From positions 297,875 to 361,874 of the forward strand of contig CAUYUJ010007225.1 of the NCBI GenBank assembly GCA_963575745.1: a stretch of 64,000 nt of DNA, given 5' to 3'. The notes below the pieces were generated by a model. The model ran no database searches, was not told the DNA's origin, and saw only the letters and a list, made by a program, of their open reading frames with translations. Origin of the DNA: Prorocentrum cordatum (lineage: Eukaryota > Sar > Dinophyceae > Prorocentrales > Prorocentraceae). Shown here in pieces: positions 43,557 to 54,313 of the stretch. Each line of letters opens with the position of its first letter. Positions within the stretch are counted from its first letter, which is position 1. A program made the translations under genes and the position numbers.

Positions 43557-43752
43557 GGCGGCGAGCCTGGGGGGGAAGTGAGAAGGGGCGGGCCTTTTCA
43601 GAAGGCTGGGAAGTCCTCCAGCCTCCTGAGAAGTTTCCTAAGCCTCCCCCAAAGACACAGAAAACTTCTCAGAGGGCGCGAGGGCTGCTGAGAAGCCCCG
43701 CCGCCTTCTGAGAAGGCCTTCGCCTTCTCACTTCCCCCCCTCGCTCGCCGCC
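43557..43752. mobile_element. Miniature inverted-repeat element, family A copy 2
   Basis: Same ends and internal TTCTCAGAAGG words as 34014-34210, in the same orientation and of equal length (196-197 bp). The terminal inverted repeat is about 50 bp with a handful of mismatches. Confidence 0.82.
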
Positions 43753-44099
43753 GATTTTTGGGAGCGGGTGCACTTTCCAGTCTCAGCCCCATTTGACGCT
43801 AACGGGCCTGAGTGCCCAGGGCTGGCCCCACCCCAGACGGGCCCCAGAGCCCCGAGGGGCGCCTCCCCCGGAGGCCGCCCCGGGACCTCCAGGGGGCTCC
43901 TCGACGACGCCCGTGGACGCCCCCGAGGCACCGTGGCGGTATTTGCCCGAGGCCTCATGGGCGACGATGGGACACGGGTCTTACGCGAGATGACATGGCG
44001 ACCTTCCCGCGGTGGCTTCCGCGGGCACCTGGAGGCGAGGGCACTCACGCGCGACCTTCCGCGGGCAGCGTGCGCGCCCCTGTCGGCGCAGACGACGTC

Positions 44100-44258
44100 G
44101 TCTTCCTCCTCCTCCTCCTCCTCTTCCCCTCCTCCCCCTCCCCCCCCTCCTCTTCTTCCTCCTCCTCCTCCTCCACCTCCTCCTCTTCCTCCTCCTCCTC
44201 CTCCTCCTCCTCCTCCTTCTCCCTTTCCTCCTCCTCCTCCTCCTCGTCCTCTTCTCAT
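44100..44258. repeat. CCT trinucleotide tract
   Basis: TCCTCC runs with a few CCCCTCC interruptions. Neighbouring sequence shows no clear gene. Confidence 0.95.
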
Positions 44259-44720
44259 GATATGCAGGCCCTGGTCTCTCCCGCGGCGCCTCCTGGCGCC
44301 GCCAGAAGTGTGGGGAGGGGGGTCCGTCGCCAACCCAAGACGTCCGCGCAGACCTCAGGAAGATCATGCTCATGTGTGTTTTCTGGCCCTCTCGCCCCGG
44401 GGAAGCGCTCAGAATCCTTGCTCACCCCTCTCCTCCAACATCGCAGCGCTTTTTCGTGACAAGGGCCCCCAGAGATCTCGACACCTTCCCCAGGGGCCAG
44501 TTTTTCATCCTCACCGTTTTTACAGCCCCAGTGTCAGGAAATGCCCTCCAGAGGCCGAACTCGTTCATCAACTGGCCGCCACGACTTCTTGTTGGGCTGC
44601 TCAAATCTTAACCACCGATGGCGCTCACGCACCAAGAGTGCTCGAACCAACCCGCGAGCACCCCGATTGACACGCTGGAAACAAGTACGGACAACATCTA
44701 CAACAAATGTTGCTTCTGAG

Positions 44721-44890
44721 TATCGTTTAACCGATCCCCATCCCCACCAGCGTGGGCTGGGCCCCACTGGTCGATTTATCCCCCCAGATGGGGACACAGG
44801 CTGCTCTCTTCGGGTGTCGAGGGGTATCTCCCCAACTGGGGCAGTGAGATGGTGGGAATCGGGATGGGCATGGGGATCGGTTCAACGAGA
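44721..44890. mobile_element. Miniature inverted-repeat element, family D, with 5 bp target duplication
   Basis: Left end TATCGTTTAACCGATCCCCA; the right end inverted is TCTCGTTGAACCGATCCCCA. The element is exactly flanked by CTGAG on both sides (44716-44720 and 44891-44895), which supports transposition by a DNA-transposon mechanism. 170 bp, non-coding. Confidence 0.85.
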
Positions 44891-45799
44891 CTGAGCTTCG
44901 TCGATCTCCTTCAGGTCAGGGGCCGACGGCGCTCCCGCGCCAGGAGGGCGCGGACCGACCGCGCGAGCGCCCTCAAGCAAAGCCCCCGAAGCCGGCCCGC
45001 GCGTGCCGCGGGCGCCTCCCGGCCCGGGCCACGGGCGCCGCCAGCGCTGGAGGCCCTGGACCACGGGGGGTGGCGGGGACGCCTGGCCCGGTGAGGGCAG
45101 GCTCGGGCGGGTCTCCCTGAGATCCGACGCTCCAAACAAATTTTGGAGCGGCTGGATTTGGACAAGTTTCGGCCTCCAGGGGGCCCCGCCGGGCCTCGGG
45201 AGCGTCAACAAACGGCTCGGGACGGAGAACGGGTCCCGGGGGAGTGGTGCGGACCTCCGGGGTCCACGCACCAGCAGAACTGGGAGCAGCTGGATGTCTG
45301 GGAAGGCTTCTGGTTGCACGCAGAAGGCAGCCCCCCAGCTAGTCCCAGCTGGCCTCCACGCCCTGGCGCCGCCTCCCGCGGCGCCTCTGGGGCGCTCCGC
45401 GCCCCCAAATTGTGGTGCTGGAGACCGCCCGGGACAGCCCGGGGGACCCGTCGAGGCCCGCGGGGACTACCTGGGGGGGCTGTCTGCGCGTAGATGCCTG
45501 ACGAGCTCGGGCAGTCATGACTGAGAGACGCAGACATGCACCCTTGGGTGCAGCCATCGTGCTACCACGGAGAACGCTGAACGAAACAACGAAGAAGCTT
45601 TTTGGGTCATGGAGAGCTTCGGCCACGAATTCGCCACCGTGCCCTCGAGGCACGTGTTGGAGTGGTCTCAGGTCCCTTGCTCAATCTCCAGCCTCAGTCC
45701 TCAATCCTGGAGATTCTTTTAGGGGCTCCAAGCCCAAATTCTTAAATCTCTCGGGGCTTGTTGCATGGCATGGATGCTGGGGCTTGTCGCATGACTTGT

Positions 45800-46190
45800 T
45801 CTCGCCCACAAGGGCCCCAAGATGGTCCAAGAAAAACGTGCTCTTCTTGCATGCTCGGCTTTTGGTTCTTCACGGCGTTCAAGACGGTCCAGGAAGCCAC
45901 CCCAAGACCGCCCCAAGAGGCCCCCAAGAGGGCCCCAAGGCGGCCCAAGATGTGCCCAAGACGGCCTAAGAGAGCCCCACGAGGGGCCAACGATGCCCCC
46001 AGGAGGCCCCAAGAGGCCCCCAACAGGCCCTCCAAACGCCCCAAGAGGCACCAAGAAGGCCGCCAAGAGGCATCGCAACTGTCTCCACAAGGTCCCCGAG
46101 AGGCCTCCCGCGACATCCCAACGAATTTCCTAGAGGCCTATGACCCACAACCCAGGCACGGTGGCGGGATGTGCCGAAGGCCATTAGTAT
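45800..46190. repeat. Degenerate CCAAGACGGCC tract ending in ACAACCCAGGC block
   Basis: The common tract, ending at 46147-46185 in ACAACCCAGGCACGGTGGCG and GATGTGCCGAAGGCC. The same ending occurs at 46990-47027 and, in part, at 17400-17432. 44900-45800 holds only GC-rich sequence without recognised genes. Confidence 0.7.
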
Positions 46191-46809
46191 AGGTTCCCCG
46201 ACCTGGATGGAAGGTACGGCGCTAAAATCGCAACCCCTCCTGCGCCCAAGGTGGTCCTTATTCCAACGTCTTGGCTGTCCTCAGACGCCATGCTTGTTGC
46301 AACCCTGTTTCGGGATTCAACGCGGAGCTTCGGTGCTCTTGCGTTCGTACGGCATAAGGCATAGCATGCCATATCATCCCATTGTCGCTGCAGTTCTTTG
46401 TCTTACGGTGTCTAACAAGTGCCTCCATCCCTGGAGGTATTTCAACGTGTAGGGTAGGTAACGGAGATGCGCGCTGGCGGTGATCAGCGTTGCCATGGCC
46501 CTGTTTCACCAAAAGTCGCGTGGCAAACCACGAGTGCGCAATTGAAACAATTGTGTTCCAATGTGTTTGGCGGATGCGTCCGTGTAGCTGGAGGCGCGCA
46601 AGGGTTTCGGGAAGTGATTGCCGACCCTTCCATCGAGACTACCACGCAACATGGATGTGTGCAAAGGGTCTTTGCGGAGCACTCTCGCGACGGCCCCTCC
46701 CCCAAATGCCCAAATATTACAGCGCGAAGTGGTGTCGTCGTCGGCGCCCGTAAACCTCGAGGATCCCTTCTCATCCTCGCCTGGACGTCGAGCTGACATT
46801 TCGAGCACT

Positions 46810-47030
46810 CTGCCCCAAGAGGACACCGAGACCATCAGCAGGCCCCAAGAGGCCCCCAAGTAGCATCGAGAAACCCCAACAAGCCCAAAAGAAACCGCAA
46901 GAGCTCCCAAGACACGCCAACACCCCTCCAAGAAGCTTCCGAGAAGCCTCCCACGAGATCCCCTCAGGCATCCGATACGCCTCTGACCTACAACCCAGGC
47001 GCGATGGCGGGGTGGGCCGAAGGCCACTAT
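46810..47030. repeat. Second tract ending in the ACAACCCAGGC block
   Basis: A short CCCCAAGAGG tract, then CTACAACCCAGGCGCGATGG and a following AT microsatellite. 46200-46800 is spacer without a clear gene. Confidence 0.7.
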
Positions 47031-47358
47031 ATATAGCTATACATAGCTACCTATACATTAGTGTATATATACATATATATATATATCTATATACATATAT
47101 CTCTATACATATTTATCGGTCGATCGATCTATCGATATTGAATTAGCGATGCACTTATATACACGCGCCCATCCATCCATCCATCCATGTATGCATACAT
47201 GCGTACACACCCACATACATACATGCACACATACGTACATACATACATACATACGTACATACATACATACATCCATACACACATACACACACATACCTAA
47301 ATACATACATACATACATGCATGCATGCATGCATACATACATACACATACATACATAC

Positions 47359-47401
<43 letters not shown>

Positions 47402-47860
47402 TACATACATGCATAATACATGCATGCATGCATGCATGCATGCATACATGCATACATGCATACATGCATACACATATACATACATACATACATACATACA
47501 TACATACATACATACATACATACATACATACATACATACATGCATGCATGCATACATACATACATACATACATACATGCATTCATACGTACATACATACA
47601 TACACACAAACATACATACATGCATGCATACAGTCACATACGCACGCACGCATGCGTGTATATATACACAATATACATTTATGTTCATATTCATATATGC
47701 AGAATCATAGGTACATGCGCATGTGTATATGTTTGAGTATGTGCGTATGTGTATATGGTTAACTCTGTATATAGGTATATGTATTTACATGTATAGATAT
47801 GTGTGTACAGCGCCATGCAAACGAGTGCGTGACTATATATATATATATATATATATGTAA
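47030..47860. repeat. ATAC/CATA tetranucleotide microsatellite, TA at both ends
   Basis: More than 400 bases of ATAC/ATGC steps. The translated frames (THIHTYIHTYI and the like) are artefacts. A TA run at 47835-47857 directly precedes the hairpin motif. Confidence 0.97.
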
Positions 47861-47867
47861 AATACAA

Positions 47868-47905
47868 GACTGCATTGGCGCTGGGCGCCATGCACCTTGG
47901 TCATT
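47868..47905. repeat. Hairpin motif beside TA microsatellite (right copy, inverted)
   Basis: AGACTGCATTGGCGCTGGGC and GCCATGCACCTTGG: the reverse complement of 2885-2925 with one or two differences, between a TA run and the satellite. Confidence 0.78.
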
Positions 47906-47934
47906 GAAGTTTGGTATGCAGGCGGGATAGCAGG

Positions 47935-48740
47935 AAGGTCAAGCCGACTTTGGACCCATCTTGGGCACTTCCAGGGACCTCCCATGGCCCTTTTGGGTCT
48001 GTGCTGGGAGCCCTTGGGGGGCTTCTTGGTTCCATTATGGGCTGTCTTGGGGCTCTCGTGGGCGATCGTGGGGCCCGGCTCGGCCATCTTGAAGCTTTCT
48101 TGGCGGCCTTTTGGGGCGTCTTGAGGCGATCTCGCGGGCTTTGAAACCGTCTTGAAAGCTGATGAAATCCGAAAGGCGAATATGCTAAAGTTGTAAGTTT
48201 TACGAAGTGAATTGGACGATTTTTGTGTTTTGAAGGCACCTTGGAAAGCTTTTTGGGGTGCCTTGGGGTCTTCATGTTGGCATTCGGGAACATCGTGGGG
48301 GTGTTTTCGGGGCCCTCGCGGGCCGTTTTGGCGCCTTCATGGGCCGTCCTGGGGCCTTCTTGGGCCGTCTTGAAGAGCTTGGGCCCGCTGGAGCCCTCTT
48401 TCGACCCATCTTGGGCACTTCCGGGGACCTCCCATGGCCCTTTTGGGTCTGTGCTGGGAGCCCTTGGGGGGCTTCTTGGTTCCATTATGGGCTGTCTTGG
48501 GGCTCTCGTGGGCGATCGTGGGGCCCGGCTCGGCCATCTTGAAGCTTTCTTGGCGGCCTTTTGGGGCGTCTGGAGGCGATCTCGCGGGCTTTGAAACCGT
48601 CTTGAAAGCTGATAAAATCCGAAAGGCGAATATGCAAAAATTGTAAGTTTTACGAAGTGAATGGGGCAATTTTTGTGCTTTGAAGGCCCCTTGGAAAGCT
48701 TTTTGGGGTGCCTTGGGGGTCTTTTGGGCCGTCCTGACGC
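47935..48740. repeat. Inverted copies of the ~450 bp satellite
   Basis: Two units and part of a third, reverse-complementary to 1-2610. Both share the AGCTGATGAAATCCGAAAGG and TAAGTTTTACGAAG junctions near 48160-48205 and 48605-48660. Positions 48740-48900 follow with diverged sequence, and 48925-48950 is a G-run facing a C-run. Confidence 0.9.
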
Positions 48741-49069
48741 AATTGGAGTCCCTCTTGGAGCGCTCTTGTGCTGTCTGGGGCCTCCCTTGAGCCTTTCTGA
48801 TGACCCCTCGGATCGCTCTGGGTCTGCTGGCAAGGCGTTTGTGGAGACCCGGAAAGCCGGGTGACCTTTTCCAAGGACGTCCAAGGGAGCCCGAGAACCC
48901 CAGATCCCGGGGGTCCAGTTTTGGGGGGGGGGGTTTTCCCCCCCCCCCCCTTGGGCTTGTAAAAATATAGGAAGAGGAATATGTAGATGTGTTCATATAT
49001 TTCCTGACCGTCGCCGTACTAATGCAGGGTCCCGAGCGGGCTCAATCTCGTGAGGCCGTTTTCAACCAA

Positions 49070-49350
49070 TCTTGGCGGCCTTCTGGGCCGTCTAGTGGCC
49101 CTCTGGGGCCGTCTTGGTCCCTCTGAGCACTCTTGGGGGCCTCTTGGGGCTATTCTGGGGCGGTCTGGGGACCCTGTTGGGCTGTCTTGGGGCGCTCTTC
49201 GGCCGTCTCGAGGACCTCCAGATGCCCTCTTGGAGCGTCTTGGGGCTGTCTTGGGAGCCTCTTGGGCCGTCCTGGGCTCCTCTTGGGGCTCTCTTGGACG
49301 CCTACTGGGCCATCTTAGAATGATCTCAGGGGCCTCCTCGGCCGTCTCGA
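49070..49350. repeat. Degenerate CTTGGGCCGTC tract (inverted orientation)
   Basis: Same family as the other tracts but in the opposite orientation. It abuts the composite element that starts at 49364. Confidence 0.75.
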
Positions 49351-49363
49351 GCGCCCCTATGAT

Positions 49364-50406
49364 TCCCAACCGTCCTGTGGTGTTGGGTCCTTGTTTTGGA
49401 AAGACATCGCCCCGCGTCTCCTCTCCTCCTCTCCTCCTCCTTCCCTCCTCCCGTCCTGCCTCAGCCCTCCGCATGCCCATGTCGGCACACCCCTCACATG
49501 TTTGGTGTCCCCATTGGGAGCTGCACCGAAGGCCCCAGTGGCACTGTCCACATGCGTCCCCCCGCCCCACTTCGGCACACCCATCACACGTTTCGTGGCC
49601 CTATACGGAGCTCCACCAGAGGCCCCGGTGGCACAGTCCACATGCGTCTCCCCGCCCCATTCCAGCACACCCCTGACCCGTTTCGTGTCACCGAAGGCCC
49701 CAGTGGCACAGTCCACATGCGTCCCCCCGCACCATTTCGGCACACCCCTCATAGGTTTCGTGGCCCCGTGTGGAGCTCCACTGAAGGCCCAATTGCACAA
49801 TCCACATGCGCCCCCTCGCCTCATATCGGCACACCCATCACACGTTTCGTAGCCCCATAGGGAGCTTCACCGAAGCCCACATAGGGAGCTCCACCGAAGG
49901 CCCCAATGGCACGGTCCACACGCTTCCCCCCGCCCCATTTCGGCACACTCCTCACGCGTTTCGTGGCCCCAGAGGGAGGTCCACCTACGCCCCCCATGGT
50001 AAGATTCCTGCTATGCGCCCCCCCGCCCCATGTCAGCACACCCTTACACGTTTAGTGGCCATATAAGGAATTCCACCCAAAGCCCCAATGCCCGGGTCTA
50101 CATACGTTCCCCCGCACCCTGTCGGCACACCCCTCGCACGCTTCGTGGCCCTTCAGGGAGCTCCACCGAAGGCCCCAGTGGCACGGTCCACATGCGTCCC
50201 CCCGCCCCATTTCGGCACACCCCGCACACGTTTCGTTGGCTAATAGGGAGCTCCACCGAAGGCCGCAGAGGGAGGGTCCACATGCGCCCCCCCCCGTCCC
50301 TCTTCGGCACACCCCTCACACGTTTCGAGGCCCCATAGGGAGCGCCACCGAAGTCGACTCTCAGAAGCGAGTCCCTCACAACTGCAGAAGGTTGGGTCCT
50401 TCGCCA
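49364..50406 (-). mobile_element. Composite repeat element, copy E1
   Basis: Starts TCCCAACCGTCCTGTGGTG and TTGGGTCCTTGTTTTGGAAAG, then a CTCC-rich run, then about nine diverged ~90-100 bp units (CACGTTTCGTGGCCC...GGAGCTCCACCGAAGGCC...CCCATTTCGGCACACCCC). It ends CAACTGCAGAAGGTTGGG followed by TCCTTCGCC. Strand is set relative to E2. No protein gene, although frames stay open through the repeats. Confidence 0.8.
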
Positions 50407-51260
50407 AGCTAATCTTTGCCTCCCAGGGGCCTCTTGGGAACCATCTTCGAGCCGTCCTGGGCCCATCTTGGGCCATCTTGGGCCCCCGTCTTGGGGCGCT
50501 CGTCGGGCCCTCCTGAGTCCTCCAAGGGCCCTCTGGGGCCGTCTTAGGGCCATCTTGGGCCGTCTTGGACCCTCTTGGGGCGCTCTGGAACCAGCCTCCC
50601 TGGCTGGGACCGAAGTTGTGCCATACTTATAATACACGAGAACCGAGAGCCGATGGTATTAGTTCAGCTATAATGCGTAGCAGCTGGCGCGGGTTGCGCT
50701 TGGAGTGCTTTGCTGAACTGCATCGCAACAACGGGGATACAGTCAGACCTAGGCCAGAAGAGCATCCCTCAAGAACAGGAGACTCTCCGTCGGCCAAAAC
50801 GAACAGAACAGCCAGGGGAACCCTCCCCAGGGTGCACCAGACCATCCAACAAACATGAAGAACAGTAGGTTTTCCTCCCCGAACCGGGCTCGATCTTACG
50901 CCTCGGTCCGACTGTTTTCAAACTGCACCAGAACGCGAGAACACGATTTGCAGCGACCCACGCACGCAAATCGCTCGACGGCTGCGCGGCGCCATCACAG
51001 TAAACAAATTATGGTGCCCAAGAAACTTCGGCGGCCGACCACCCTCAAGAGGCCGCGGTCGCTGCCCCCTGCTGTCCTCCAGCCCCAGAGCCCAGATCGA
51101 GCATCGAAATTTGATTTTTGTTGGGCCTTGTTCGCCCTACAGTCGCAACGCTGTCATAAGGAACCTAGCTAAGGAACGAGGCCCCTTTTTTCCATCGTTT
51201 CAATTCGCTTTCCCATAGAAGACATAAGGAACACCTAAGACAGACTGTAAACACAATTAG
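50407..51260. other. Spacer between inverted composite elements
   Basis: About 190 bases of degenerate CTTGGGCCATC tract, then ~650 bases of ordinary, more AT-rich sequence. I found no recognisable gene or element. Confidence 0.6.
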
Positions 51261-52550
51261 CCTGGCGAAGGACCCAACCATATGCAGCTGCGAGTGCCGC
51301 ACGGATATGAGACGAAGGAGGGGGCACGCAAACTAGGCCCCTCTTCTCATAGGCACCGCGCCACTGGGGCCTTCGGTGGAGCTCCCTATGGGGCCACGAA
51401 ACGTGTGAAGGGTGTGCCGAAATGGGTGGTGGGGAGGCATGCGGACCCTGCCACTGGGGCCTTCGGTGGAGCTCCCTATGGGGCCACGAAACGTGTGAGG
51501 GGTGTGCCGAAATGGGTGGTGGGGAGGCATGCGAACGCAGCCACTGGGGCCTTCGGTGGAGCTCCCTATGGGGCCACGAAACGTGTGAGGGGTGTGCCGA
51601 AATGGGTGGTGGGGAGCCACTGGGGCCTTCGGTGGAGCTCCCTATGGGGCCACGAAACGAGGGGTGTGCCGACATGCGAATGCAGCCACTGGGGTGGTGG
51701 AGGGGTGTGAGGCCGAAATGGGTGAGGCATGCGTGCCACTGGGGCCTTCGGTGGAGCTCCCTATGGGGCCACGAAACGTGTGAGGGGTGTGCCGAAATGG
51801 GTGGTGGGGAGGCATGCGAACCCTGCCACTGGGGCCTTCGGTGGAGCTCCCTATGGGGCCACGAAACGTGTGAGGGGTGTGCCGAAATGGGTGGTGGGGA
51901 GGCATGCGAACGCAGCCACTGGGGCCTTCGGTGGAGCTCCCTATGGGGCCACGAAACGTGTGAGGGGTGTGCCGAAATGGGTGGTGGGGAGGCATGCGAA
52001 CGCAGCCACTGGGGCCTTCGGTGGAGCTCCCTATGGGGCCACGAAACGTGTGAGGGGTGTGCCGAAATGGGTGGTGGGGAGGCATGCGAACGCAGCCACT
52101 GGGGCCTTCGGTGGAGCTCCCTATGGGGCCACGAAACGTGTGAGGGGTGTGCCGAAATGGGTGGTGGGGAGGCATGCGAATGATGGGGCCCGGTGCGTGG
52201 GGCCTTCGGTGGAGCTCCCTATGGGGCCACGAAACGTGTGAGGGGTGTGCCGAAATGGGTGGTGGGGAGGCATGCGAACGCAGCCACTGGGGCCTTCGGT
52301 GGAGCTCCCTATGGGGCCACGAAACGTGTGAGGGGTGTGCCGAAATGGGTGGTGGGGAGGCATGCGAACGCAGCCACTGGGGCCTTCGGTGGAGCTCCCT
52401 ATGGGGCAACGAAACGTGTGAAGGGTGTGCCGAAATGGGTGGTGGGGAGGCATGCGAACGCAGGAGGGAGGAGGGCGAGGAGAAGGAGGAAGAAGGAACG
52501 CGGGGACCGTTTCTTCAAAACGAGGACCCAACACCACAGGATGGTTGGGA
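51261..52550 (+). mobile_element. Composite repeat element, copy E2, with 90 bp tandem array
   Basis: Inverted relative to E1: starts CCTGGCGAAGGACCCAACC and ends ...ACACCACAGGATGGTTGGGA. Inside, a 90 bp unit (CCACTGGGGCCTTCGGTGG... GTGGGGAGGCATGCGAACGC) repeats at 51361, 51451, 51541, 51738, 51828, 51918, 52008, 52098, 52284 and 52374, with a few irregular units between. Copies are almost identical, so the array was recently homogenised. The element is flanked by ATTAG and ATTAA, a possible short target duplication. Being 30 codons long, the unit keeps several frames open; I do not call a protein. Confidence 0.85.
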
Positions 52551-52584
52551 ATTAAGGAACTCCGAGCCCCTCCCCAACGACAAG

Positions 52585-53457
52585 GGCTCCTTCTTTAGCG
52601 GCCCGACTGGGGCCGCCGCCGGCTGGTCCCACGCCCGGCGTACCTCTCACACCTGCGTGGATCGATGACAGGGACACCCGCCTCAGGCCTGAGCAACACC
52701 TGGGTGAATTCTCTAGCAACGGATACCTCTGGGGGCCTTTCAAGCACAAAGAAGGTGCCTACACAAGCGCGCGGGTGAGGAAGACGGTGGCGCAGAACCG
52801 GCAGACAGAATACCTAGTCGGGGTGGGCACCACCTGGCTCTGCGGTAGGTGCTGGCGCTTCGACGCCACCTGTTCCAGGACGCCCATCCCCGACGGACTG
52901 GACACTGGCACCTGGCTGAAGGACACAGCTGACGACCCGAGCGCCAACGTGCCAAGATCCATCCCCGAGGGCAGGCTGCGGAAAACCTGGGCGGACACGC
53001 CCCTGGACGGCCTCCCGTACCGCAGGTCGGACCCAGCGACCCATAAGCCACTGCTGGCACCACGCTGCCCCCGGTTGTCATGCAGGACGGGCGTTCTGGG
53101 ACCACGTTCTCGTCCAAGAGCTCCCTGATCTTCCAGTGCAATGGATGCCCGGCTGCGGCCCCCCAGCATCACTGGTCCCCTGGACAGCGAGCGCCGGGCA
53201 TGTTCGTTGACGGCCCCGGCAACACTGGGCTAACGTCTGAGGCGGGCCTCGTCTGCGGCATGGCTCCCTTCAACCACTGGGGTGAGCTTTTCCGTGCTAG
53301 TCAGTGGAACGCTGCCTGGCTATGCCGCCGCTGCCTCGTCAAGATCTACAAGGCGGCCCCCTCGGACTGCGACGACATTCTGCTGAGGTGGACAAAGCTG
53401 TTCTTCCCTATGAGGAAAAAGGGGGACTCCGGCGCGCAAGTTCCCGTGCAGCATTAG
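52585..53457 (+). pseudogene. Unknown Cys/Trp-containing protein, frameshifted
   Basis: Forward frames with good protein character. EFSSNGYLWGPFKHKEGAYT... and VGTTWLCGRCWRFDATCSRT carry a CxxC pair. After a frameshift between about 53040 and 53075 the second frame carries SSLIFQCNGCPAAAPQHHW (another CxxC), then NHWGELFRASQWNAAWLCRRC and a stop at 53457. The paired CxxC knuckles suggest zinc binding. I do not recognise the family; it may be part of a retroelement. Confidence 0.5.
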
Positions 53458-53532
53458 CCCAGGTCTGCTTTCACAGACCCCAGACGTCATAATTTTTCAT
53501 GACGTCGACCTCCAGAGGTCTCGACCCATTTC

Positions 53533-53712
53533 CCATGTTGGCGGCGCGCAGAAGGGGGTAGGGGGAGGGGGGAAGCTTCTTAGAAGGAATCTGATTCTTA
53601 GAAGGCGCAGGCCCTACATCATCTCTAGATGAGGCCCGCGCATTCTAAGAAGCAGGGGGCTTCTCAGAAGCCTTCGCCCCTCCCCCTACCCCCTTCTGCG
53701 TGGCCGACCATG
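53533..53712. mobile_element. Miniature inverted-repeat element, family B
   Basis: GCGCAGAAGGGGGTAGGGGG near the left end pairs with CCCCCTACCCCCTTCTGCG near the right end. The match extends outwards to CATG on both sides and inwards to CTTCTTAGAAG. The centre (GCAGGCCCTAC..GATGAGGCCCGCGC) is also partly palindromic. Non-coding. Confidence 0.8.
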
Positions 53713-53890
53713 ACCAATTTTTCATACCGAATCGTTTCTTGACAGCCCCGAGGCCCGGCAAGGAGGGCTCGGAGGCCGAGGAGTCCCAGGCGCTATGTGA
53801 CATCAGTTGGCCGACCTGCGCGGGAGGGTGAGTAGCCCAGCCCTCAGCGCGCCGATCCCGCCAGCGCAGCCGCGTGGCCGCCGCGGGCGA

Positions 53891-54016
53891 ACCCTGAGAT
53901 CCTGGCGACTCAACTTTTTACGGGCCGGGCGTTTTCGCTCAATTTCGGGCCCCAAGGACTCTCACATAACGATCCGGCTCCGAAACATGACATGACGCAG
54001 AAAAATGGGGTCCGCG
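53891..54016 (-). repeat. Left arm of a 4 kb-spaced inverted repeat
   Basis: About 120 bases whose reverse complement matches 57925-58042. Shared words include GCGCCCGG-type, CTCAATTTCGGG, GATCCGGCTCC and ATGGGGTCCGCG. The two arms bracket the gene-like region at 54-57 kb. Confidence 0.8.
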
Positions 54017-54313
54017 CGAGCCGCTATTACCGCTTCTCGTTCAGCGATCGGGGGACCCCATAGGGCTCGCACCAAAGGTCACTCCAGCGAAAGGTCACTC
54101 TTACGCGTAGTCGAACTGGGGTGGAAACCCGCCACCGGGCAAAATGCGGGCCGCGTTCCTGGAGGACAGTGGCCAGCCTGCCGCTAGGCGCGAAGACCCA
54201 CCCCCACCGCAGAGGCACCCGACTGTTGGGCGAAGACGAGGCGACACGGACTCCGCTGCTTCCACCCTGCCCCTGCCCCGCGCTGCCCGCCAGCCTCACG
54301 GGCCTGAACACCG

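Noticed and set aside
47103-47736. Cys/Met/Tyr-rich or His/Thr-rich proteins in the ATAC tract
   Set aside because: Tetranucleotide microsatellite read in frame.
51361-52460. CRISPR or VNTR-coded antigen in the 90 bp array
   Set aside because: The whole 90 bp is repeated with no unique spacers, and frames on both strands are equally open.
54000-54120. tRNA or snRNA genes in gene-like regions
   Set aside because: No cloverleaf or conserved snRNA boxes could be recognised by eye; a covariance-model search would be needed to exclude them.
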